DNA from: Viridibacterium sp047600765
GTDB lineage: Bacteria > Pseudomonadota > Gammaproteobacteria > Burkholderiales > Rhodocyclaceae
NCBI GenBank assembly: GCA_047600765.1
Contig: JASGKF010000002.1
Location: 310,001 to 374,000 of the forward strand
Direction of reading: 5' to 3'
DNA: 64,000 nucleotides
Part shown: positions 36,969-43,999 of the stretch, piece by piece
How the letters are laid out: each line of letters starts with the position of its first letter
Position numbering within the stretch: position 1 is the first letter of the stretch
Program-made: the position numbers and the translations under genes
Notes under the pieces: generated by a model
Database searches by the model: none
Told to the model about the DNA's origin: nothing
Seen by the model: the letters and a program-made list of their open reading frames with translations, nothing else

Positions 36969-38306
36969 ATGACGGCAGCAGCCCGCATGGGCGACGACGA
37001 TGCCATCCGTTTTGTCAACTGGGTGCGTGGTGCTGCACCGTACTTCCACGCCTTCCGCGGCAAGACCTTCGTGCTCGCATTTGGTGGAGAGGTCGCGCAG
37101 GGCGAACTGCTGCAGGACCTTTGCCACGACGTGAACCTGCTGGCCGCGCTGGGCGTGCGCCTGGTGCTGGTGCACGGCTCGCGGCCGCACATCGAGCAGG
37201 AGCTGGCGCGGCGTGGTCTCGAATCGAAGTACCACAACGGCCTGCGCGTCACCGACGCGCGCGCGCTCGAAGCGGTGAAGGCTGGAATGGGCATCACGCG
37301 CATCGAGATCGAGGCCTGCCTGTCGCAGGGCCTGCCCAACACCCCCATGGCGGGTGCCTGGATGCGCGTGACGGGTGGCAATTTCGTCACCGCCCGGCCG
37401 ATGGGCGTGGTCGACGGCATCGACATGCATTTCACCGGCTCGGTGCGCAAGGTCATCGCCGAAGAAATCATTGCCGACCTCGATCAGCAGAACGTCGTGC
37501 TGATCACGCCGCTGGGTGTGTCGCCGGCGGGCGAGATTTTCAACATGGCGATGGAGGAAGTCGCCGAAGCCGTCGCCGTGGCGATCAAGGCCGAGAAGCT
37601 GATCTACCTGTGCGACGCGCCGGGCCTGCTCGACGAAGGCGGTCGCCTCATCGAAGCGATCACTGCCGACGAAGCCGAGCGCATGTTCACCGAGGGCAAG
37701 GGTCTCACCGAAGACCTGCACCTGTTCCTGCCGCGCGCCATCCGTTCGGTGCGCAAGGGCGTGGCGCGGGCTCACCTTATCGACCGCGACAAGGATGGTG
37801 GCTTGCTGCTGGAGTTCTTCACACGCCAGGGTGTCGGCACCATGGTCACGCGCGATCCGCTGCACCGTTTGCGCGACGCCAACATTGATGACGTGGCCTC
37901 GCTGGTGTCGATGATTGCGCCGCTGGAAGCCGACGGCACGCTGGTGCGGCGGCCGCGCGAGCTGCTCGAACAGGAGATCGAGCGCTTCACGCTGGCCGAG
38001 AACGACGGCATGGTCGTCGGCTGCGTGGCGCTCAATCCCTTTGTCGAAGATGGCGTCGGCGAAATGGCCTGCCTCGCGGTCACGACCGAATACCGGCGTG
38101 CCGGTCTTGGTGAGCGCCTGTTGCAGCACGTCGAGCAGCGTGCACGCGCGCAAGGCCTTACCAAGCTCTTCGTGCTGACGACGCGCACCGAACACTGGTT
38201 CCGCGAGCGCGGCTTTGCCGAGGTGGGCCCCGAAGCCTTGCCCGGCCGCAAGCGTGACCTCTACAACTTCCAGCGCCGCTCCAAGGTGCTGATGAAGTCG
38301 CTCTGA
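36969..38306 (+). CDS. argA: Amino-acid N-acetyltransferase (N-acetylglutamate synthase)
   Basis: ArgA acetylates glutamate with acetyl-CoA to begin arginine synthesis. Residues 1-290 form the inactive amino-acid-kinase-like domain that binds arginine for feedback control (FRGKTFVLAFGGEVAQ, GSRPHIEQEL). Residues 300-445 form the GNAT acetyltransferase domain (EMACLAVTTEYRRAGLGERLL). The ATG at 36969 gives 445 residues, close to the E. coli length. GTG codons at 36933 and 36903 are alternatives; the former has GGGAGG about ten bases before it. Confidence 0.95.
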   Translation: MTAAARMGDDDAIRFVNWVRGAAPYFHAFRGKTFVLAFGGEVAQGELLQDLCHDVNLLAALGVRLVLVHGSRPHIEQELARRGLESKYHNGLRVTDARALEAVKAGMGITRIEIEACLSQGLPNTPMAGAWMRVTGGNFVTARPMGVVDGIDMHFTGSVRKVIAEEIIADLDQQNVVLITPLGVSPAGEIFNMAMEEVAEAVAVAIKAEKLIYLCDAPGLLDEGGRLIEAITADEAERMFTEGKGLTEDLHLFLPRAIRSVRKGVARAHLIDRDKDGGLLLEFFTRQGVGTMVTRDPLHRLRDANIDDVASLVSMIAPLEADGTLVRRPRELLEQEIERFTLAENDGMVVGCVALNPFVEDGVGEMACLAVTTEYRRAGLGERLLQHVEQRARAQGLTKLFVLTTRTEHWFRERGFAEVGPEALPGRKRDLYNFQRRSKVLMKSL

Positions 38307-38319
38307 CCGGTACTCCACC

Positions 38320-40053
38320 ATGTCCAGGTCGCGACGCAACGTCTCTCCACCGCATCTGCCCAAGCCGGCAGGGCGCTGGGCGACGTTGAGCCGCTTGCTG
38401 GTGGGTGCTGCTGTCGTACTCGCGGCCTTGCTGGTGTGGGTGTCGCACACAGCGGGCTCGTCGCTTCTGGTGGAAGCCTTGCTGTTCGCCGCGCTGATGG
38501 GCGTGATGCTGTGGGGCGCCTTCCGCCTTGCCAACCAGCGCGCCACGGCGCGCGTGGCCGAGATGCACGAGAGCATCCTGCACGCCATCCGCACGCAGAG
38601 CACGCCGTTGTTGCCGGGCACCGGTGGCGGCAGCATCGACGCGCTGGGCGAGAGCATTCTCGAACTCGTTGCGCGCGCGGGCGAACGCATCGAAAAGCTG
38701 CGCGACGAAACCGACTGGTACCGGCAGATCGCCGACGACGCCATCGGCATCGAGGCCTTCTTTTCGCCGCGCGGTCGCCTGCTGTGGTTGAGCCCTTCGA
38801 CCGAGACCGTCACGGGCTATTCGATTACCGAATGCTTCGATTCGCGCGACATCATCGACCTGTGGGTCTACGCCAAGGACCGTTCGCTGATGAAGGAGCT
38901 GGCACGGCGTGGCCTCGAAGGTGAAGAACGTGAAGGGCACGAGCTGCGCATGCAGCACCGCGACGGACGCCTGACCTGGTTCTCGTGCCGCTGGAGCGTG
39001 CGCCGCGATGCCGAAGGGCGCATTACCGGAGTGCGCTTCTCGGCACAGGACATCCAGCGCCGCAAGGACGTCGAGCTCAAGCTGCTCGAAACCGTCGCCG
39101 CCCTGCGCCGCACGCAGGCCCTCAAGGAGCACTACCTCAAGCGCAGCAACGACGAGAAGATGCGTCTGTCGTCGCTGCTCGACACGGTGGCGCAAGGCAT
39201 CCTGTTCGTCGACCGCGACCGCCGCGTCGTCTATATCAACCAGCCCTGCATCGAGATGTGGATGCTGTCGTCGCGTGACGCCGTCGTCGGTACGCGCGAC
39301 GAGCAGATCATCAGCGACACCGCTGGCTTGCGCGCCAATGACGCGGCCTACATGCGCCATGTCGAAGAAGTCATCGCTTCGCGTCAGAACAGCGAGCCCT
39401 GGGACATCGAGCTCACCGATGGCCGCATCATCAGCGAGGTCTCGTCCGTCGTGCCCTCGTCCGAAGGCACGCAGTCCATCGGTCGCGTGTGGGTGTTCGA
39501 AGACGTCACCGCCGCGCGCCTTGCCGAGCGCCGCCTCACCGACCTTGCCGAGCGTGACCCGCTCACTGGCCTCTACAACCGTCGCCGCTTTGTCGAAGAA
39601 CTCGAACGCCGCATTGCCGACGCCGAGCGGCGTGGCGAAGAGCTGGGCCTGATCAGTTTCGACCTCGACGGATTCAAGGCCGTGAACGACACCTTCGGTC
39701 ACCAGGCGGGCGACGAAGTGCTGATGCAGCTTGCTGTCGAGATCGGCTCCATCGTCCGCCGCAATGAATTGTTTTTCCGTCTGGGTGGCGACGAGTTCGC
39801 CATCCTCGCGTCCAATGCCGACATCGACCGCATGGTGCAGCTCTCGCGCCGCGTGCTGGCCCGTGTCGGTGACATGCATTTCAACTTCGGCGGCGTCGAA
39901 GCTTCCATCACGGTCAGCATCGGCATTGCGTCGGTGCCCTGGCATGCGCGTGACACGGATGCCCTCATCGCGGCAGCCGACCGCGCCATGTACCAGGCCA
40001 AGATGCGCGGCAAGAATCGCTGCGAAGTCGCCGAACCCCTCAAGACCCCATGA
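38320..40053 (+). CDS. Membrane PAS-PAS-GGDEF diguanylate cyclase
   Basis: Two hydrophobic segments (about 30-50 and 55-72) anchor the protein. A first PAS domain (about 130-250, ending RRKDVELKLLE) and a second (about 285-400) precede a GGDEF domain with the intact motif RLGGDEF (GGDEF at 489-493). It should make c-di-GMP from two GTP. The inhibitory I-site upstream, normally RXXD, reads RRNE, so product feedback may be weak or lost. It follows argA by 13 bases and overlaps yacG by four, an unusual placement for a signalling gene. Confidence 0.93.
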   Translation: MSRSRRNVSPPHLPKPAGRWATLSRLLVGAAVVLAALLVWVSHTAGSSLLVEALLFAALMGVMLWGAFRLANQRATARVAEMHESILHAIRTQSTPLLPGTGGGSIDALGESILELVARAGERIEKLRDETDWYRQIADDAIGIEAFFSPRGRLLWLSPSTETVTGYSITECFDSRDIIDLWVYAKDRSLMKELARRGLEGEEREGHELRMQHRDGRLTWFSCRWSVRRDAEGRITGVRFSAQDIQRRKDVELKLLETVAALRRTQALKEHYLKRSNDEKMRLSSLLDTVAQGILFVDRDRRVVYINQPCIEMWMLSSRDAVVGTRDEQIISDTAGLRANDAAYMRHVEEVIASRQNSEPWDIELTDGRIISEVSSVVPSSEGTQSIGRVWVFEDVTAARLAERRLTDLAERDPLTGLYNRRRFVEELERRIADAERRGEELGLISFDLDGFKAVNDTFGHQAGDEVLMQLAVEIGSIVRRNELFFRLGGDEFAILASNADIDRMVQLSRRVLARVGDMHFNFGGVEASITVSIGIASVPWHARDTDALIAAADRAMYQAKMRGKNRCEVAEPLKTP

Positions 40054-40238
40054 GCACCCGTACCGTCAATTGCCCTACCTGCAGCAAGCCCGTCGAATGG
40101 AAGCCCGAAAGCCGCTTCCGCCCCTTCTGTTCCGAGCGTTGCAAGCTCATCGATATCGGCGCCTGGGCGTCGGAGACTTATCGTGTGCCGGGTGCGGAGC
40201 CGGATCCTGGGCAGGAGCTGGAAGAGCCCAAGGGGTAG
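40050..40238 (+). CDS. yacG: DNA gyrase inhibitor / zinc-binding protein YacG
   Basis: YacG is a small zinc protein that binds the GyrB subunit and blocks its DNA contact. The 62 residues have the four zinc ligands Cys8, Cys11, Cys27 and Cys31 in the usual CPTC and FCSERC settings, followed by IDIGAWASE and an acidic tail. The ATG overlaps the cyclase stop by four bases. The stop TAG is the start of a palindromic repeat. A second, diverged copy of its last 15 codons lies at 40819-40865. Confidence 0.94.
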   Translation: MSTRTVNCPTCSKPVEWKPESRFRPFCSERCKLIDIGAWASETYRVPGAEPDPGQELEEPKG

Positions 40239-40336
40239 GGTGGGTTCGGAGCGCAGCGACAACCCACCGCGTGCGCCACGAAAGCAGCTTTTGGTTGTGA
40301 TGACGAATGGTGGGTTGCTTCGCGAACCGACCCTAC
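40236..40336. repeat. Palindromic intergenic repeat 3, starting with the yacG stop codon
   Basis: The left arm (40236-40268, TAGGGTGGGTTCGGAGCGCAG onward) has the shared GAGCGCAGCGA core. The right arm (40309-40336) reads GGTGGGTTGCTTCGCGAACC and ends GACCCTAC, so the outer parts pair (GTAGGGT with ACCCTAC) and the inner GGTGGGTT pairs with AACCCACC. The first three bases are the yacG TAG. The repeat fills most of the gap to the lipoprotein gene. Confidence 0.75.
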
Positions 40337-40379
40337 GGGCATTTAAAACCAATCTGCGTACATCAGGCCGAGGACGAGC

Positions 40380-40805
40380 ATGAAGCGGTTCATTATTCTG
40401 GCGGGCTTGCTGTCGTTGCTGCAGTTGGCCGCTTGCTCCTTCCCTTGGCGCATCGAACTGCGAAATGAAACTGGCAGCGATCTTGTCATCAAGACGGGTA
40501 GAAGCGATCTGGACATTGCGTCTGGTGAGGAGCGAGTTTTCGAGTACCCGCAGGACTCCTTGAACTGGACACTTAAAGTTGTTTCAGGCCGGTGCGAGTA
40601 TGTCTATCAACTTCCCCGAGGACTGCCCAATTACCCAAGGCATCTGAGTCAGCCCATGATGCCAACGCTGGCGAAGATCGACGCCTCGTTCGTGATTTCA
40701 TTGCTATTGCCCAAGCAGCCACAAGCTGCCCCCGGTCAGTCAGATGAGGAGGCTTTGCGCAAGGACGGCTTCCCGCTGGCACCGTCAAACAAAACCTGCT
40801 CTTGA
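40380..40805 (+). CDS. Hypothetical lipoprotein
   Basis: This 141-residue protein has a signal peptide with lipobox LAAC (Cys19), so it should be lipid-anchored in the envelope. The mature part (IELRNETGSDLVIKTGRSDLDIASGEERVFEYP) looks like a small beta-rich domain, and I recognise no family. A GAGGAC site precedes the ATG. Base composition is less GC-rich than its neighbours. It is bracketed by yacG and by a second yacG tail, and by two palindromic repeats, which suggests that it arrived as an insertion. Confidence 0.68.
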   Translation: MKRFIILAGLLSLLQLAACSFPWRIELRNETGSDLVIKTGRSDLDIASGEERVFEYPQDSLNWTLKVVSGRCEYVYQLPRGLPNYPRHLSQPMMPTLAKIDASFVISLLLPKQPQAAPGQSDEEALRKDGFPLAPSNKTCS

Positions 40806-40818
40806 TGAGCGGTTGAGG

Positions 40819-40865
40819 GCGCCGAGCCCGATCCGGGGCAGGAGCTGGAAGAGCCGAAGGTGTAA
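40819..40865 (+). pseudogene. Remnant of a second yacG 3' end
   Basis: Reading in frame, these bases encode AEPDPGQELEEPKV and a TAA stop, nearly identical to the YacG tail AEPDPGQELEEPKG at 40195-40238. Most base differences are at third codon positions (for example GCG/GCC and CCG/CCC), as expected for an orthologue that diverged under selection rather than for a fresh duplication. No start or zinc-binding part is present, so it is a non-functional scrap. Confidence 0.75.
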
Positions 40866-40887
40866 ATCAGCGAGTAGCCGCTCGGGG

Positions 40888-40961
40888 TAGGGTGGATAAG
40901 CGAAGCGCATCCACGCGTGCAGAAGGTGAGACGGTGGATGTTCTTTGCTTATCCACCCTAC
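40888..40961. repeat. Palindromic intergenic repeat 4
   Basis: The first 14 bases, TAGGGTGGATAAGC (40888-40901), are the perfect reverse complement of GCTTATCCACCCTA (40947-40960). The left arm continues GAAGCGCATCCAC and the right arm has GTGGATG, so it is the same kind of element as the other three. It lies 23 bases after the yacG remnant. Here the TAG is not a stop of a recognisable gene. Confidence 0.75.
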
Positions 40962-40991
40962 GGGCTCACCGAGCCCACCCGTCGGATTTCC

Positions 40992-41201
40992 TTAATTCGA
41001 ACGGTGGCGTTTCGACCGCGCCTTGCTCTCCCACAGCACACCCGCGCCGGCAGCTCCAATAACCAGAGCGATGCCAAATGCTCCAGTGAACCATTGGAAC
41101 GTTGAAGCAAGGATCACCGCGACGACGAGCGAGCCAATTACTGACAAACCTGTTCGCCAATAAAAAACCAGCAGCGCCAGTAACTCAAGCAACGCATCCA
41201 T
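40992..41201 (-). CDS. Hypothetical small membrane protein
   Basis: This 69-residue protein has a hydrophobic start (LLELLALLVFYW) and a longer pair of segments (LSVIGSLVVAVILASTF, FGIALVIGAAGAGVLW), then a basic tail SKARSKRHRSN that should face the cytoplasm. I recognise no family. Short length makes the call less certain, but the membrane pattern and positive-inside tail fit a real gene. It lies 50 bases from the DUF484 gene on the same strand and could be the last gene of that unit. Confidence 0.5.
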   Translation of the reverse strand: MDALLELLALLVFYWRTGLSVIGSLVVAVILASTFQWFTGAFGIALVIGAAGAGVLWESKARSKRHRSN

Positions 41202-41250
41202 ATTTTCGCTAGGGTTAGTTCCGCGAAATAGACATTTCGCTAGGGACTAG

Positions 41251-41898
41251 TTACCCCACATACCGCAACACCGCCGCACTCACCAGATCCCCGATGCGCT
41301 CCACATACAGCGTGCCCATCTCGGCAAAGAAGCGTTGCGGGTCTTCGCTGCCCAGCGCGAGCATGCCGAAGACCTGTGCGTCGCGGCGCAGGGGGATGAG
41401 GGCCCAGGAGCGCAGCTTGTCGGCGTCTTCGCCGAACCATTCGAGGATTTCGCCGGCCGTGGCGGGGCCGCAGCGTGGGTGTTGCAGGTCGGCGGCTTCG
41501 AATCGCAGGGCTTCGCTGACTTCGACGAACTCGGGCAGGGGGCGCTTGAGGATGCTGTTCCAGATGCGCAGCTGCACGTGCGGCACAGCGAAGTCTTCGA
41601 GCAGGTGGGTGTAGAGCGACTGGCTGGAGGATTCGAAGCTCTCGGAGCGCAGCAGGCTCAGCGTGAGGCGGTGCACCTTGGTCGAGATGGCGTCGTTCTC
41701 TTCGCCGAAGCCGACGAGCTCGGAGAGCTTGGCCTGCAGCTGGCCGTTCTTGTCGCGCAGCGTGGCGATCTGGCGTTCGGTCAGCGAGATGGCGGCGCCG
41801 GTTTCGTGCGGGACGTTGAGTTCGGCGAGCAGGTCGGGGTGCTCGGCGAAGAAGTCGGGGTTGTCTTGCAGGAAGTTGAGGACGTCTTGGGCGTTCAT
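41251..41898 (-). CDS. DUF484 family protein
   Basis: This 215-residue protein starts with the family's N-terminal helix pattern (NAQDVLNFLQDNPDFFAEHPDLLAEL). A coiled-coil-like stretch follows (IATLRDKNGQLQAKLSEL), and a GAF-like domain ends in RSWALIPLRRDAQVFGMLALGSEDPQRF. DUF484 genes often lie between dapF and xerC in proteobacteria; here xerC is 8 kb away. The function is unknown. Its ATG overlaps the dapF stop by four bases. Confidence 0.92.
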   Translation of the reverse strand: MNAQDVLNFLQDNPDFFAEHPDLLAELNVPHETGAAISLTERQIATLRDKNGQLQAKLSELVGFGEENDAISTKVHRLTLSLLRSESFESSSQSLYTHLLEDFAVPHVQLRIWNSILKRPLPEFVEVSEALRFEAADLQHPRCGPATAGEILEWFGEDADKLRSWALIPLRRDAQVFGMLALGSEDPQRFFAEMGTLYVERIGDLVSAAVLRYVG

Positions 41899-42759
41899 GG
41901 GCGAGGCTCCAGAAGAGTGGCTTGCTGCGGTAGTTCGATTTCGCTGTCGAAGACGGCGACGGCGGGGCCGGTCATCATGACTGGCGTGCCCGGGCCTTGC
42001 CAGGCGATGGAGAGGAAGCCGCCGCGCGTTTCGACGCGCACGGGGCTGGCCAGCAGGCCGCGCGTGATGCCGGTGACGACCGCGGCACAGGCGCCGGTGC
42101 CGCAGGCGAGGGTTTCGCCCGAGCCGCGTTCGAAGACGCGCAGGCGGATGCTGTGGCGGTCGACGATCTGCATGAAGCCGGCATTGACGCGGGCGGGGAA
42201 GCGCGGGTGGCGTTCGATGATGGGGCCATGCGTTTCGACCGGGGCGGTGTCGACGTTATCGACGACCTGCACGGCGTGCGGGTTACCCATCGAGACGGCG
42301 GTGATGGCGTAGTCCTGGCCGGCGACTGCTAGCGGCTGGATGAGCTCGGTGGAGTCGGAGATGAAGGGCACACGGGCCGGTTCGAGAATGGGGGCACCCA
42401 TGTCGACGGTGACTTCGCCGTTGCCTTCGAGACGCGGGGCGATGATGCCGGACTTGGTCTCGACGCGGATTTCCTGCTTGTCGGTGAGGTGGGCGTTCGA
42501 CGACGAAGCGCACGAAGCAGCGCGCGCCGTTGCCGCACTGTTCGACTTCGCTGCCGTCAGCGTTGAATATGCGGTAGCGGAAGTCGACGCCGGCCTGCGT
42601 GGGACGCTCGACGATGAGGATCTGGTCGCAGCCGACACCGAAGCGGCGGTCGGCGAGGAAGCGCGCCTGGTCGGCCGTGAGATTGACGGACTGGTTGATG
42701 GCGTCGATGACGACGAAGTCATTACCGAGGCCGTGCATTTTTGTGAAGCGGAGTTTCAT
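41895..42759 (-). CDS. dapF: Diaminopimelate epimerase, reading frame broken by one base near 42496
   Basis: DapF turns LL- into meso-diaminopimelate for lysine and peptidoglycan. The start frame gives MKLRFTKMHGLGNDFVVIDA through EQCGNGARCFVRFVV with catalytic Cys75, then runs into nonsense. The expected continuation (HLTDKQEIRVETKSGI, then MGNPHAVQVV and the second catalytic Cys in LACGTGAC) is in another frame. Dropping one base of the TT at 42496-42497 (plus strand) restores a 287-residue protein with the right spacing. Since dapF is normally essential and no other copy is in view, an error in the sequence is the likeliest cause. Confidence 0.9.
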
Positions 42760-42894
42760 TGGGGGGATTATCGCTCAGGTGGGGGGATTGAGCGGGAGAG
42801 GCTCGGTTTCCCTGCCATGCCTGTCGGGAATGGCCTTGCGGCAGGCCTTGTGGGGAGAAGCCTGGGGGAACGACCCCCTGAGGCTCAAGCCTTG

Positions 42895-43971
42895 TCAGGC
42901 CGCACAGTCGTTGAGAATGCGCCGTATCGGCGCTGGCAGGCCCACCTCTTCAAGGCTGGCGAGTGCAAACCAGCGCAGACCGGCTTCATTGACGCCGCGC
43001 GGAGCCTGGTCGAGCTCGACCAGTTCGGGCTGCAGGCTGAGCTTGAAGTGGGTGAAAACGTGCAGTACTTCGGGCAGCTCGTGGCTGTCGGCGGGCAGGG
43101 GTTGGCCGGTGATGCGCAGCAGGGCGGCGGCGAGGGTTTCGTCGGGGGCCAGTTCGGGCAGGCTGTAGAGGCCGCCCCAGATGCCGCTGGGCGGGCGTTG
43201 TTCGAGCAAGACCTTGCCGCGATGGCGCAGTACGAGCACGCGGGCCTGGCGTTGCGGCACGGGCTTGCGGGCCTTGCGCGTGGGCAGGTCGGCCTGGCGG
43301 CCATCGCATCGCGCCACGCAGCTCTGCTTGACCGGACAGTCATCGCAGCGTGGCTTGCTGCGCGTGCAGAGGGTGGCGCCCAGATCCATGATGGCTTGCG
43401 GATAGCGCGCAGCGTCGTCGGCGGGTACCAGCGATTCGGCGAGCGCCCACAGGCCTTGTTCGACGGCGCGTTCACCGGGGAAGCCGTCGATGCCGAAGTG
43501 GCGGGTCAGCACGCGCTTGACGTTGCCGTCGAGGATGGCGACGGCCTCGCCATAGCAGACGGACGCAATCGCGGCGGCGGTGGAGCGGCCTATGCCCGGC
43601 AGTTCGACGAGGCCGGCGGCGTCGCGCGGAAAGCGGCCGCCGTGATCGCTGACCACCTGTTGCGCGGCGCGTTGCAGGTTGCGGGCGCGGGCGTAGTAGC
43701 CGAGGCCGCTCCACAGTGCGAGCACGTCGTCGGTGGGTGCGGCGGCCAGCGCGGCCACGTCGGGGAAGCGCTGCAGGAAGCGCTGGTAGTAGGGGATGAC
43801 GGTGTCGACCTGGGTCTGCTGCAGCATGATCTCGGACAGCCAGACGCGGTAAGGGTCGCGCGTGCCTTGCCAGGGCAGGTCATGGCGGCCGTGATCGGCT
43901 TGCCAGGCAATCAGCTGGCGGGCGAAGTCCTGATCGTGGCTGGTGGTGTTCTTCTGGCGGCGGGCACTCAT
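42895..43971 (-). CDS. mutY: A/G-specific adenine glycosylase
   Basis: MutY removes adenine mispaired with 8-oxoguanine or guanine. The 358 residues have catalytic Glu47 (LSEIMLQQTQV), the helix-hairpin-helix LPGIGRSTAAAI, Asp148 (AILDGNVKRVL) and the iron-sulfur cysteines CTRSKPRCDDCPVKQSC (CX6CX2CX5C). A C-terminal Nudix-like domain for 8-oxoG recognition begins near residue 235. It lies between dapF, 135 bases downstream, and the hybrid kinase, 28 bases upstream, on the same strand. Confidence 0.97.
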   Translation of the reverse strand: MSARRQKNTTSHDQDFARQLIAWQADHGRHDLPWQGTRDPYRVWLSEIMLQQTQVDTVIPYYQRFLQRFPDVAALAAAPTDDVLALWSGLGYYARARNLQRAAQQVVSDHGGRFPRDAAGLVELPGIGRSTAAAIASVCYGEAVAILDGNVKRVLTRHFGIDGFPGERAVEQGLWALAESLVPADDAARYPQAIMDLGATLCTRSKPRCDDCPVKQSCVARCDGRQADLPTRKARKPVPQRQARVLVLRHRGKVLLEQRPPSGIWGGLYSLPELAPDETLAAALLRITGQPLPADSHELPEVLHVFTHFKLSLQPELVELDQAPRGVNEAGLRWFALASLEEVGLPAPIRRILNDCAA

Positions 43972-43999
43972 GGGACGCGAGTGTAGCCCGCGGGAGTGC

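Noticed and set aside
36927..38813. Long minus-strand open frame of 628 codons opposite argA and the cyclase
   Set aside because: It lies wholly antisense to two clear genes, has a composition typical of a GC-rich shadow frame, and shows no family features.
41205..41246. Short repeat of TTTCGCTAGGG (41206-41216 and 41234-41244 region) as an attachment site
   Set aside because: Two short direct copies without an integrase or a tRNA end give no support for an att site.
42760..42773. Leaderless dapF transcript from a GATAAT box just before the ATG
   Set aside because: No acceptable -35 box lies at 16-18 bases upstream, so the -10 match alone is not enough.
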